A stretch of DNA of 64,000 nucleotides from G963662905 sp963676415 (GCA_963676415.1 OY781097.1:2852001-2916000); one strand, 5' to 3'; numbered from the stretch's first letter, positions 8,787 to 21,834 are shown. Made by a program: numbers and translations. The notes: generated by a model not told the origin, from the letters alone.

Positions 8787-9071
8787 TTATTGTTGACTGC
8801 TTTTTTGTTTGTAATATTGAATTAGCCCAAATATAATAATAGTAGTTTGAATTATTAATATACAGAGTAAAACATCAAATAGTTTTATGGTTGTTAATCC
8901 ATTTCTTATTGTAATACCCGAGAATATAAATAGGGATGCTAGCAAGGGAAATACTAAGCAATAGGAGATACTTTTGTTTTTAAAGAATGGGATCATAATG
9001 GTATTTCGTTCAAGGAAAGCTAACAATAAGTACTCTAGAATGCAGATGGTTAGTATGATGATGTTTGTCAT
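8787..9071 (-). CDS. Small integral membrane protein, candidate partner of the upstream lipoprotein
   Basis: It has 94 residues with hydrophobic segments near 2-19, 36-53 and 63-85 and a polar KQKSSQQ tail. It starts only 6 bases after the stop of the lipoprotein gene at 9078-9824, so the two form a two-gene operon ended by the terminator at 8722-8753. I recognise no family. The tight pairing with a protein that ends in a Gly/Ala-rich hydrophobic segment is compatible with an immunity-type role, but this is inference from position and topology only. Confidence 0.6.
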   Translation of the reverse strand: MTNIIILTICILEYLLLAFLERNTIMIPFFKNKSISYCLVFPLLASLFIFSGITIRNGLTTIKLFDVLLCILIIQTTIIIFGLIQYYKQKSSQQ

Positions 9072-9077
9072 AAAGAT

Positions 9078-9824
9078 CTATTCGGTTGTGTACCAACCCT
9101 CATTGATGATTATTGATACCACAGCTCCTTCAATTATTGATCCAATCGGTCCCCAGATTAATCCATGTATTGCTCCTAGTGCATCCCCTGCTATTACGCT
9201 TGAACTATTTTCCCATAAAACGGAATTTGTATTTTTGAAGCCATCATAATAATCATTCCAATATGTGTTTGAATTGTATAATACATCAATAAAAACATTT
9301 ACTTTTTCTTGATCAGTTCCCCAATCAACTCCTTGTATTTCAGTGTTAACATAGCCAAATAATTGGCTTACATCATTGGGATTATTTTCAATAATATCAA
9401 TTACTGTATAAAACTTCATTTTTAGTTCATTGGAACTAATAACTTCATTGATTTTAGTCTCAAATAACTGGAACATGCTTGTACCAGTATTAACAAAACC
9501 AAAGTAATTTGAATTAATTGCTATAGAAGTGAACTGATGTTTGTCAAGCTCTTCTATATAATTCCTATCAACCATGCAATCAATGATTATATTAGTTGCA
9601 TTAATAATTTTGTCTTGGGTTGTAGTGGTAGCATGAGTCCCAGAAAGATTATTATAGTAGTAATCTAAAGCAATATTATGCTCTTCTCCGATTATACTAA
9701 CACTTGCGCTTTCTTTTAAATTTGCTTCTTTATTATCAAAAGCTTGGTCTTCTTTCTTGCAGCTGCTTAATGAAACTGAAAATGCAGTTAAAAATAAAAG
9801 TGTGAATTTAATAAATTTATTCAT
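9078..9824 (-). CDS. Putative lipoprotein with glycine-rich hydrophobic C-terminus
   Basis: This is a 248-residue protein. It has a lipoprotein signal (MNKFIKFTLL..., lipobox near LSSC at residue 22) followed by KKED, then a mostly helical, Asn-rich body. The last 45 residues contain GDALGAIHGLIWGPIGSIIEG, a hydrophobic segment with small residues spaced like glycine zippers, as in many pore-forming or bacteriocin-like peptides. No catalytic motif is visible. It is the first gene of a pair with the membrane protein at 8787-9071. Base composition is very AT-rich. It could equally be a surface lipoprotein of unrelated function. Confidence 0.65.
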   Translation of the reverse strand: MNKFIKFTLLFLTAFSVSLSSCKKEDQAFDNKEANLKESASVSIIGEEHNIALDYYYNNLSGTHATTTTQDKIINATNIIIDCMVDRNYIEELDKHQFTSIAINSNYFGFVNTGTSMFQLFETKINEVISSNELKMKFYTVIDIIENNPNDVSQLFGYVNTEIQGVDWGTDQEKVNVFIDVLYNSNTYWNDYYDGFKNTNSVLWENSSSVIAGDALGAIHGLIWGPIGSIIEGAVVSIIINEGWYTTE

Positions 9825-9871
9825 GATTAAAATGTGTAAAACTAATTAATAAAAGTTTTTAATAAAATAGT

Positions 9872-9976
9872 ATGAGAGTTCCGTTGAATGGATTGATAGG
9901 TTTTGCTTTAGGTACATTAATCTTCGGTTTAGTGTTTTGGTACTTACATATAATGCTTCCTCATTTTTGGTTATAA
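9872..9976 (+). CDS. Possible 34-residue hydrophobic peptide
   Basis: ATG at 9872 opens a frame to TAA at 9974-9976: MRVPLNGLIG, then a single strongly hydrophobic segment and an aromatic end, LPHFWL. It diverges from the lipoprotein gene, 47 bases from its start. It has the look of a one-helix membrane peptide, but in AT-rich DNA such frames arise by chance, and no promoter is obvious. Confidence 0.25.
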   Translation: MRVPLNGLIGFALGTLIFGLVFWYLHIMLPHFWL

Positions 9977-10031
9977 CTCTTGTTTTAGATACATTAATTC
10001 CGGAAATTTCATTTGTATCAATATTGTGTTG

Positions 10032-10392
10032 GCAAATATATGTACTATTATTTTAATATCCATGCAAATTTGTATTTTTTTTTATTTTTTGGTTATCGTT
10101 GATGAATAATTGCTGTAAAATACAGAAAATCAATATTTAAGAGTTATTTTAGTATAATAATTGTGATTACTATTGAATCTTATTTGAGTACGTAGATTTA
10201 CTTATGTATGCTTAATTGTGATAATAATTAGTTGATATAGTGGGTTTTACATTAGTATGAATTGATTAATATATAGAACCCTGTGTTTGTGATATAGAAA
10301 AATTACTTGCCTGTACCAAATAGAATCAATTTTGATATAGGCGGAAGTATTATCCGCGAAATGGAAGTATTGGAAGTGCCCAGGAGGTGAAA
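10032..10392. repeat. 360-bp direct repeat, copy B
   Basis: Second copy of the repeat at 8365-8726, with scattered single-base differences and small indels. It ends in the same orphan phosphoesterase tail. The remainder of the gap 9977-10312 shows no gene. Confidence 0.9.
10313..10390 (+). pseudogene. Orphan 3' end of a phosphoesterase gene, copy B
   Basis: The frame reads FDIGGSIIREMEVLEVPRR then TGA. It differs from copy A by one residue and ends, like the intact gene, in EVLEVPRR. Confidence 0.85.
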
Positions 10393-10409
10393 AAAAACTA
10401 AGAATTCCT

Positions 10410-10643
10410 TTATTTCTTTTTGAAATGGTAAAGGTGATATGCTGCTAAAACCCATAAACCGCTTGAAATTAGCAATCCCTTTGGTAGCTCCGACCAAAAA
10501 GAGCTTTGTGTATCTCCATGTGCAAAAACATAGGCAATCAGGAGGCTCATGGCGATATAAAGCAGGCTCGTAAATATCAGGTAGGCGGTGATGTTTTTGT
10601 TGATCGGTCGTTTCATAATCGGTTTCAGATTACGGATAGGCAT
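10410..10643 (-). CDS. Small two-helix membrane protein, function unknown
   Basis: It has 77 residues with a basic N-terminus (MPIRNLKPIMKRPINKN), two hydrophobic segments (about residues 18-38 and 52-70) and a KKK end. ATG codons at 10643 or 10616 are both possible starts. Its stop lies 19 bases from the third phosphoesterase tail, the same position that small membrane-protein genes occupy behind the other two tails. No family recognised. Confidence 0.5.
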   Translation of the reverse strand: MPIRNLKPIMKRPINKNITAYLIFTSLLYIAMSLLIAYVFAHGDTQSSFWSELPKGLLISSGLWVLAAYHLYHFKKK

Positions 10644-10748
10644 TTATGTAAATTTGCAGTGTCATTGCAAATATACATAAAAAATACCAATATCCTAATG
10701 TATTATTGTAAATAAATATCGCTGAAATAGGGCAAAATGAATCTAAAT

Positions 10749-11555
10749 CTACAAATTCGGGCTGCTGGGTATATTCTCATCACCCACACCACTACGGTTC
10801 ACCTGAAAAGCAACAGTTAAATTCCAGCGCACGCGCACTGGCATCCCGTCCAAACTTGCAGGTTGCCAACGGATTAACTTCAGCAGGCGCAAAGCTTCTT
10901 CGGTGCAGCCTCCGCCCAGGTCTTTTTCCACAATAACATTGCTGCTGTTGCCGCTGGGCTCCACAATAAAACTGAGTTTTACTTCACCACGGATTCCCAG
11001 CCGGGCTGCTGCATCCGGATAGCGCAACTGTTCAGCTAAAAATGCGCCCAAATTGCCGCCGTTTTCAAATAAGGCTTTAGGTGGCGTTTGTGCTTTCCTG
11101 AAAGGTAAAACCTGAATATTTGTATCGGACTCAGGATTGAAGCCGGGAATTCGGTCATAACCTCTGCGTTTTACAAACTTCTTATATTTACGCGGATGAA
11201 ATTCAATTTCAAAAACCTGTTTGCCCTTCACCGGAGCACCATTATTTAAAGCCGGTTCCCAGCAGATTTTTTTCATAAGCCGTTCTGCTTCTTTTTCTAT
11301 TGCTGGTGTGGCGCCCTGACTAATTTCAAAATCAGTGTATTTCCCTTTTTCATCCACAAATACGATGAAGCGAACTTTTCCCGATTTCTTTTGTTTTAGA
11401 TCACTTTCTGGATAAACCAATTCCTGTTCTATGAATTTGGCCAACATTTTTTTGCTGTCAATGGGTTTTGGACTTGAATTTTGCGCTACGATGCTTGTGG
11501 CAATGCACATAATGCAGCAGCATGTGAATAAACTGTATAGATGGACGTTTTTCAT
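10749..11555 (-). CDS. Periplasmic protein with two TonB C-terminal-like domains
   Basis: It has 268 residues from the ATG at 11555, which opens a signal peptide (MKNVHLYSLFTCCC...VAQ); the longer frame to 11639 adds a non-signal extension. Two TonB_C-type repeats are visible. The first, near residues 25-125, contains GKVRFIVFVDEKG and W-x-P-A. The second, near 165-250, contains YPDAAARLGIRGEVKLSFIV and WQPASLDGMPVRV. There is no N-terminal membrane anchor or Pro-rich spanner, so this is not a classical TonB. Such stand-alone proteins are common in Bacteroidota; their binding partner is unknown. Confidence 0.85.
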   Translation of the reverse strand: MKNVHLYSLFTCCCIMCIATSIVAQNSSPKPIDSKKMLAKFIEQELVYPESDLKQKKSGKVRFIVFVDEKGKYTDFEISQGATPAIEKEAERLMKKICWEPALNNGAPVKGKQVFEIEFHPRKYKKFVKRRGYDRIPGFNPESDTNIQVLPFRKAQTPPKALFENGGNLGAFLAEQLRYPDAAARLGIRGEVKLSFIVEPSGNSSNVIVEKDLGGGCTEEALRLLKLIRWQPASLDGMPVRVRWNLTVAFQVNRSGVGDENIPSSPNL

Positions 11556-11643
11556 GGGGTGTTTTTTTGATTGAATGCCAATATACAAAAATACAAGCAA
11601 AGATGTGCAAGCTTTCGTATTTTTGTGGGTTGATGACAATATT

Positions 11644-12909
11644 ATGGAACCGACTACTACTTTTTTAGTGTCTCTGCCTTTCGCGGCATTTGTTCTGATG
11701 CTGATTCTTTTTCTGAGGCTACATCTGAAATATAGCCTGCTGCAAAAGGATTTGGATCATAAATCTGCATTAATCCGGGAGCGTGATTCTGAACTCACCG
11801 ATATTCGCGATCAACTGCGTTTTGAACAGAAAAATGCAGGACAGATTTCGGAAAAATTAAAGCTGGCGGAGTTCTCAGTGGACCAATTGAAAGAAGAACA
11901 ACAAAAATTCAATGCGCAGTTCTCCACCCTTCACCAAAGTTTTGTAAAAGAGCTTGAATCGCTCTCGGCAAAAATTATGGATCAAAATGCAGATAAACTG
12001 CGCAATCGCCATCAGGATGAACTGGACAAAATCCTGAAGCCGCTCAGTAAAAACCTGGATCAGTTTATGGAAAAAGTGAATGCTTCACAGATGAGTGGCG
12101 AACGCACGCATGCCGAACTGAAAAACGAGTTGGGGCATTTGCGGGCAATGAACCAACAACTTTCGCTGGAAGCAGATAAGCTGAGCAAAGCACTGTCGGG
12201 GCAAAATAAAATTCAGGGAAACTGGGGCGAGATGATGCTGGAGCGCATTTTGGAACTTTCCGGCCTGCAAAAAGGTATTGATTTCGAAAATCAGAAAATG
12301 ATCAGTGAAGAAGACGGCCAACGACAAATTCCCGATACGCTGGTGCATCTGCCCGGGAACAAAAGCTTGATCATTGATGCAAAAGTTTCACTGAACACTT
12401 TTTTGCAAATGCAATCGGTAAATGATGAATCGCAAAAAGCGGAAATGCTCCACCAATTAAGCCACGATATCCGAAAGCATGTTCAGGGCCTTTCTGCGAA
12501 GAAGTACTATTTGGGAACAAGAAACCAAAGCCCCGATTTTGTGATGATGTTTTTCCCTTTGGAGCAAATTTATGGTCTGGCTTTGCAAAATGATCCCGGA
12601 TTACTGGAAGCCGCATGGAAAAAGAATGTACTGATTGTGCTGCCCTCAACTTTAGCCATTGCATTAAAAACAATCGCCTTTTTATGGAAAACAGAGCAGC
12701 AACAGAAAAATATCCATGAAATCATCAGGCAGGCCGGTTTGCTTGGCGACCGCTTCCGCGCATTTGTTGAGGATTTCAGGAAAATCGAAAAGCAAATAGA
12801 CAGCCTGCGTGAGACATATTTTGATGTGCACAAACGTCTGGCTACAGGAAAAGGGAACTTGATTGACCGTGCCGACCGTTTGAATGCACTCGGAGGAAAA
12901 ATTGAATGA
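11644..12909 (+). CDS. rmuC: DNA recombination protein RmuC homologue
   Basis: It has 421 residues from the ATG at 11644; the longer frame has no supporting features. An N-terminal membrane anchor (about residues 5-27) is followed by a long coiled coil (about 35-180). The RmuC nuclease-like core follows, with GNWGEMMLERILELSGL near 195 and conserved stretches VHLPGNKSLIIDAKVSL and YLGTRNQSPDFVMMFFP. RmuC limits DNA inversions in E. coli; its exact activity is unresolved. It is divergent from the TonB_C gene. Its stop overlaps the start of the next gene by four bases (ATGA), implying translational coupling. Confidence 0.95.
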   Translation: MEPTTTFLVSLPFAAFVLMLILFLRLHLKYSLLQKDLDHKSALIRERDSELTDIRDQLRFEQKNAGQISEKLKLAEFSVDQLKEEQQKFNAQFSTLHQSFVKELESLSAKIMDQNADKLRNRHQDELDKILKPLSKNLDQFMEKVNASQMSGERTHAELKNELGHLRAMNQQLSLEADKLSKALSGQNKIQGNWGEMMLERILELSGLQKGIDFENQKMISEEDGQRQIPDTLVHLPGNKSLIIDAKVSLNTFLQMQSVNDESQKAEMLHQLSHDIRKHVQGLSAKKYYLGTRNQSPDFVMMFFPLEQIYGLALQNDPGLLEAAWKKNVLIVLPSTLAIALKTIAFLWKTEQQQKNIHEIIRQAGLLGDRFRAFVEDFRKIEKQIDSLRETYFDVHKRLATGKGNLIDRADRLNALGGKIE

Positions 12910-14159
12910 TCATGAAAGATACCTTATATAATGTATTTAAGCTAACTGCTGGAACAATTCTTCTGACGCTTTTGCTTCAGGCATGCACAACAGGGGGAAA
13001 GCTGAGCACATGGAATTTTGCAGAAGCTTATAATCCGGATTCCAAATTTGAAAGAATGCAGTGCCGTGCATTCCAAAGCCATATTGATAGCCTGAAAATT
13101 TTCTTAAAGCTTGACGAAACACGTTTCGAGGCCAGAGATGAAAGCGAAACAGGCTTTTATGCGGATTATTCGATCAGTTTTCTAAGCTTTTCAGATGAAG
13201 GGATGCGTCATCCAATGGATACTTTTCGTTTTGACTTTAACAATATTCCTTTCGTGATGCGCGAAAAAGAAGGCGAACGCATTTGCGCACTTCCATATCA
13301 AGATGACATAAAAGCCATAGACATATTACTTAAGGACAGAAACAGTGATTATGAAGATCACCTTGTTTTATATCCGGGGCATCAGGATTTTCTTTTTTTG
13401 CCGATGGACACATTATATTATGTATTGTACAGTTCCCTGAATTTTAAGCCCGGTTTAAGCTATTTTCTGCGAACGCGTGTTTCAGGGAAGTTCAATGTGG
13501 AGTATTATAGGGAATCCAATGAGATTGCATCACCTCCTTTTGTGGCAACGAACCGTGTATCCGATGAAAAGGAGCCTGATTCAGTTTATTGGATCCGAGC
13601 AGAGGATGATTCAATGCTCGTTTTCCGGCCTTTTGCCAATGGAATTTATGTCTTATCTCCTGAAGAAATGCCAGAGTTTAATCAAAAGCTGTCGGTTTTT
13701 GGAAAACTATACCCAAAACTGGCAACATTAGAAGAAAAGCTGATGCCTTTGAGGTATATCACTTCAGCGGATGAATTTATTAAGCTGGCAAATGCTCCCG
13801 TTTTAAAAACGGCAATCGATTCCTTTTGGGTTTTTAATTCCGGTAACGCAGAGAGAGCTTTGGGTGTGCTCAGAAATTATCATAAAAGGGTAGAAGAAGC
13901 TAACCGGTTTTTTTCATCAAGCCTAAGAGGATGGCAAACTGATCGGGGATTGATATATATAATGTATGGTATGCCCGATGTAGTGTATTGCTCGGCACGT
14001 GCTGAAAGCTGGATTTATGGAGAGAAAAACGATTATAACTCGCTACGTTTTAATTTCTTTCTAAAGAAAGATGCCTGTAACCTCAGGGATATGCAGCTTG
14101 AACCGCAGTCACATTATCGTAGTTCATGGTATCAGCAGGCAGATAAATGGCGGCGCTAA
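12906..14159 (+). CDS. GWxTD-domain lipoprotein
   Basis: This is a 417-residue lipoprotein: the signal segment ends in LLLQAC, with Cys near residue 27. A mostly beta N-terminal region precedes the C-terminal GWxTD domain (SLRGWQTDRGLIYIMYGMPD near residue 345). GWxTD proteins occur in Bacteroidota and related phyla; their function is not established. The start overlaps the rmuC stop, so the two are coupled. The 3' end overlaps the convergent barrel gene by three bases. Confidence 0.85.
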   Translation: MIMKDTLYNVFKLTAGTILLTLLLQACTTGGKLSTWNFAEAYNPDSKFERMQCRAFQSHIDSLKIFLKLDETRFEARDESETGFYADYSISFLSFSDEGMRHPMDTFRFDFNNIPFVMREKEGERICALPYQDDIKAIDILLKDRNSDYEDHLVLYPGHQDFLFLPMDTLYYVLYSSLNFKPGLSYFLRTRVSGKFNVEYYRESNEIASPPFVATNRVSDEKEPDSVYWIRAEDDSMLVFRPFANGIYVLSPEEMPEFNQKLSVFGKLYPKLATLEEKLMPLRYITSADEFIKLANAPVLKTAIDSFWVFNSGNAERALGVLRNYHKRVEEANRFFSSSLRGWQTDRGLIYIMYGMPDVVYCSARAESWIYGEKNDYNSLRFNFFLKKDACNLRDMQLEPQSHYRSSWYQQADKWRR

Positions 14160-14707
14160 AGCCCAAACTGAAAACCAATACGGAAAATGGGGTTGCTATA
14201 TACCGAGTATTCATTGTCGTTGAGGTTATATAATATCATGATTGTGGCAGCAGCTCTTGGCCCCAGCCATTGCCTGAATCCACCACCAATAAAATAGCTG
14301 GAAACATTGCGGCGTGTTTTTTCCTGAGTAAAGAAGTCTTGATCCTCATAACTTAGCAGCTCATATTCTGCGTGAGCAAAAAAGTCCCCGTATATATAAT
14401 AGCGGCTAAAGAGCCGGCCTCCGAATATGTTTGTACTATATGTAGGAGTGTATCTGCTGTCTTCATAATACATATAGGTGAGCCCCAAGCCGGCAGACCA
14501 GTTATTTGAAAGCCTGTATCCCACAAGGGGAGATACTTCAATTGATGTTATTGCGCCAAATTGCAAGCCCAGGTTTCCTCCAAAAAAGATTCTTTGGCCA
14601 ATACTATTCTCCGGGTTTTCTATTTTAACATCCTGGAACTGAGCACTTAGGTTGAGTGCCAAGAGTATTGAAAAAATGATGCTTAAGCTTAAATGTTTGA
14701 TTTTCAT
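14156..14707 (-). CDS. Small outer-membrane beta-barrel protein
   Basis: It has 183 residues with a signal peptide (MKIKHLSLSIIFS...LSAQ) and alternating amphipathic strands, including GYRLSNNWSAGLGLTYMYY. The C-terminus ends on an aromatic strand, FRIGFQFGL, as barrels do. About 8 strands would fit the length. No specific family recognised. The gene converges with the GWxTD gene and overlaps it by three bases. Confidence 0.75.
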   Translation of the reverse strand: MKIKHLSLSIIFSILLALNLSAQFQDVKIENPENSIGQRIFFGGNLGLQFGAITSIEVSPLVGYRLSNNWSAGLGLTYMYYEDSRYTPTYSTNIFGGRLFSRYYIYGDFFAHAEYELLSYEDQDFFTQEKTRRNVSSYFIGGGFRQWLGPRAAATIMILYNLNDNEYSVYSNPIFRIGFQFGL

Positions 14708-14918
14708 GATCTTAAATCTTGTTAGTGCAAATATAAGTTATTTATAAGGAAGTTTGTCGCCAGGAAATGAGTTAGTGAACTCACATATGCGGAGAATGGC
14801 GGCATCCTAGGTGTGTTTTATGTTTGAGTTTTAAAAAAAATATTAGCCTTTAAAGTAGTGTTCCTTAAGGTGGTATGAATTTACTGTTAAGTAGGCATTA
14901 GAATTTTATGGGATTAAT

Positions 14919-14949
14919 TTTGGAAATTAACAAAAAGGGAGTACTTTTG
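14919..14949 (+). promoter_or_regulatory. rRNA operon promoter P0 (candidate)
   Basis: TTTG at 14919-14922, a 19-bp spacer and TACTTTTG at 14942-14949 match the TTTG/TAnnTTTG consensus. It is the most distal of four similar sites and lacks the CACCCCCG that follows the others. Confidence 0.55.
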
Positions 14950-15066
14950 CAGCCGCAAATGAGGGAACGTCCATAGACATCATGCAGGGTTGAGGTGAGC
15001 GAGCTGGTATTAAGGGTGTTTATATAACTGGTTATCAAGCTTTTAATTTTTTTCAAAAAAAAAGTC

Positions 15067-15096
15067 TTGTCATTATAAAAAACATTTTTACCTTTG
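15067..15096 (+). promoter_or_regulatory. rRNA operon promoter P1
   Basis: TTG at 15067-15069, 19-bp spacer, TACCTTTG at 15089-15096, followed by CACCCCCGTT as in P2 and P3. Confidence 0.8.
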
Positions 15097-15204
15097 CACC
15101 CCCGTTTAAGACGGGGAACGCACATTGAGATCTTGGTTCCATTGAGGGATCGCGGCGAGGGGCTTGAGCTTTGGTTTTTTTTAAAAAAAAACTTCAGAAA
15201 AAGC

Positions 15205-15234
15205 TTGCTGGAATGGAAAACATTCTTACCTTTG
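15205..15234 (+). promoter_or_regulatory. rRNA operon promoter P2
   Basis: TTG at 15205-15207, 19-bp spacer, TACCTTTG at 15227-15234, followed by CACCCCCGTT. The segment after it (ACGCACCTTGAG) echoes that after P1 (ACGCACATTGAG), so P1 and P2 look duplicated. Confidence 0.8.
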
Positions 15235-15317
15235 CACCCCCGTTAGAGGATACGGGAAAACGCACCTTGAGGGGATAATTTCAAACAGCTTTTTTTTAAT
15301 AATTTTTTAATAAAAAG

Positions 15318-15348
15318 TTTGGGCGGAACCAGAAAGTGTGTATCTTTG
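15318..15348 (+). promoter_or_regulatory. rRNA operon promoter P3
   Basis: TTTG at 15318-15321, 19-bp spacer, TATCTTTG at 15341-15348, followed by CACCCCCGTT. It is the proximal promoter, about 125 bases before mature 16S rRNA. Confidence 0.8.
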
Positions 15349-15480
15349 CACCCCCGTTCAGATGGATGGGGATTAGGAAAGAGGACGAAAGTACATTGAC
15401 ATATTGATGAACAGCAACTAGCCATTCTTTGAGGAAATAGGGGACTGTCTCTGAAGGTAAATTTTAATAAAATTAATTAC

Positions 15481-17000
<1,520 letters not shown>

Positions 17001-17083
17001 GGAGGAGAAGTCCTTTAAGGAATCAAAGGATGGCGCTGTTCACAATAATATATACGGGAAGGTAATTTATGCCTTAAGCTTAT

Positions 17084-17157
17084 AGTCTCGTAGCTCAGTT
17101 GGTTAGAGCACTACACTGATAATGTAGGGGTCGGCAGTTCAAGTCTGCCCGAGACTA
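17084..17157 (+). tRNA. tRNA-Ile (GAT)
   Basis: A 74-nt cloverleaf: acceptor AGTCTCG pairs with CGAGACT, the D-loop has AGCTCAGTTGGTTAGAGC, the anticodon stem-loop is CTACACTGATAATGTAG with GAT, and the T-arm has GTTCAAG. CCA is not encoded. It lies in the 16S-23S spacer. Confidence 0.97.
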
Positions 17158-17174
17158 CGGTGACTGATACTTAA

Positions 17175-17248
17175 GGGGGATTAGCTCAGTTGGCTAGAGC
17201 GCTAGATTTGCATTCTAGAGGTCAAGGGTTCGACTCCCTTATTCTCCA
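17175..17248 (+). tRNA. tRNA-Ala (TGC)
   Basis: A 74-nt cloverleaf: acceptor GGGGGAT pairs with ATTCTCC, using G-T wobbles. The anticodon loop ATTTGCATT carries TGC and the T-arm has GTTCGAC. It lies 17 bases after tRNA-Ile in the spacer, the usual order. Confidence 0.97.
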
Positions 17249-17479
17249 CAGGACGTACATTAGACATAATGACAGAAATGTTTCCCTGTGCCGCGGGGCA
17301 CACAGGACAAAAACAATGTGAAGGGATCGCATCCCTGGGAAACAGCCAAAAGATCAAAAGATCTGATGGGGGCAAAGCGGGCAGACCGGCCGGTCAGAAC
17401 GGCAACCTGTTAAGTTTTGTTTTTGTTAAAAGTACATTGACATGCTGCATAAGAAAGAACAATTTTTTTAGAATCACAA

Positions 17480-20305
<2,826 letters not shown>

Positions 20306-20344
20306 AAGGATTGTTTGAGTATTTTGCAGTGTGTCAAAGATATT

Positions 20345-20455
<111 letters not shown>

Positions 20456-20462
20456 ATTTTTT

Positions 20463-20490
20463 AAACCCAGCCTTTTTGGCTGGGTTTTTT
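20463..20490 (+). terminator. Terminator of the rRNA operon
   Basis: AAACCCAGCC, TTTTT loop, GGCTGGGTTTTTT: a 10-bp stem followed by a T run, directly after 5S rRNA. Confidence 0.95.
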
Positions 20491-20646
20491 GTTTTATTCT
20501 TTTTTATAGTTTTTCTACATCCTACTTCTTTAGTCCCAATATACTTTTATAAAGATTTTTTAATACAAGCTGTTGATAATTGATTGATAAGTCTTTCTCA
20601 TAAGCTCTTTTATATCAGCACATTTAGGTATTTTTATGAAAATTAT

Positions 20647-21834
20647 ATGTTACAAGATATGCTTCGGAAACTCATCTTTTTGTTTCTCGTGTTCTTGTCT
20701 TATTCTGCTGAAGCTCAGTTTCTTAGTAGAAATGTTAGCGGTATGCCTAAAATTTCTGAACCTAAAACCTGCCTTAATATGGCAACGGGCTGGACATTTC
20801 AGGATAATGGTATCTGGATTGAAGGGGAGAATAAAATCCCAACCCGTAATTCCGAACTCAATAATAGCAGAAATCAAAATGCTAAGCTCGGTGTGACTAA
20901 TTTTAAAAGTATCCAGATGCGCGAGGTGATTATCAATGGTGTTCAGCATGTTATTATGATAATTTATTCCCGTGATGGCGAATATGAATTTAATCTCTTG
21001 CTTGAAAATTGGGATAAATACCCTACGGTGACCTATTATATCTTTAAAGCCTCCAAACTCGAAGAAATTTTACCTGATACGCTCGAAATGAATGTTCCTT
21101 ATGCTGTTAATCTTGATGTGTTCTGGATGGGGCGTATGGTTGATTACGATAAAAAAAGATACCTCTCTCGTATTGCTAACCAAATCCAAAAAGTAAAAGA
21201 AGGCGCACTTCATAGCCCTAAAACGGCGATATTTGCCGTTTTGCCGATAAAGGAGAATGATCAAAAAAGTATTCGTTTCAGAATTATCGATGTCTTTAAT
21301 AAACAGGATATCTGGGCACCTTATCTGCTTCAGAAGAATGAAGACAAGCTTTTTTTACGTTCATATTTTGAAACCTCTTATGAAAAGTTTGCCCATTTTA
21401 TCCGCGGGCTTCATTATTATCCCAATTTGATTAGTAATCCAAAATCTTACGACGATTATCTGCATCGGGGTTTGAGCTTTTTTGATAGAAAAGAGTATGA
21501 TGATGCTATTGATGACTTTCAAAAAGCCATAGAAATTGAACCAGACACAAAGAATTTTTTAATTTTCGCCTTGTTGGGGAGCTGCTATTACCGTTTGGAG
21601 GATTATATCCAGGCTGATAAGTATTTTTCCCGCTCATTATATTATGATCCGAATAAGGAAGACTTATCCGAACAATGGGCAAGATCTTACTTTAACAGAG
21701 GGATGGTGCGCCTAAAGCTTAAAAATAAAACTGACGCATGTTCCGATTTTGATCAGGCAGCAAAATATAATATCAAAGAAGCGGAGATGATGCTTCAAAA
21801 AAAATGCCGCAAATGGCTTAAACATAATAAGTAG
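20647..21834 (+). CDS. Secreted TPR-repeat protein
   Basis: It has about 395 residues from the ATG at 20647. ATG at 20659 is also possible; both give a signal peptide ending SYSAEAQ. The N-terminal two thirds have no recognised family. The C-terminal part, from about residue 280, carries TPR units: YLHRGLSFFDRKEYDDAIDD, then LLGSCYYRLEDYIQADKYFS and ARSYFNRGMVRLKLKNKTDA. A periplasmic or surface scaffold role is likely. The next gene starts on the base after the stop, so the two should be translated together. It follows the rRNA operon terminator. Confidence 0.8.
   Translation: MLQDMLRKLIFLFLVFLSYSAEAQFLSRNVSGMPKISEPKTCLNMATGWTFQDNGIWIEGENKIPTRNSELNNSRNQNAKLGVTNFKSIQMREVIINGVQHVIMIIYSRDGEYEFNLLLENWDKYPTVTYYIFKASKLEEILPDTLEMNVPYAVNLDVFWMGRMVDYDKKRYLSRIANQIQKVKEGALHSPKTAIFAVLPIKENDQKSIRFRIIDVFNKQDIWAPYLLQKNEDKLFLRSYFETSYEKFAHFIRGLHYYPNLISNPKSYDDYLHRGLSFFDRKEYDDAIDDFQKAIEIEPDTKNFLIFALLGSCYYRLEDYIQADKYFSRSLYYDPNKEDLSEQWARSYFNRGMVRLKLKNKTDACSDFDQAAKYNIKEAEMMLQKKCRKWLKHNK

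Noticed and set aside
10303..10497. 64-residue minus-strand open frame over the third phosphoesterase tail
   Set aside because: It overlaps the 3' part of the 77-residue membrane-protein gene in another frame and crosses the repeat copy. Nothing suggests translation.
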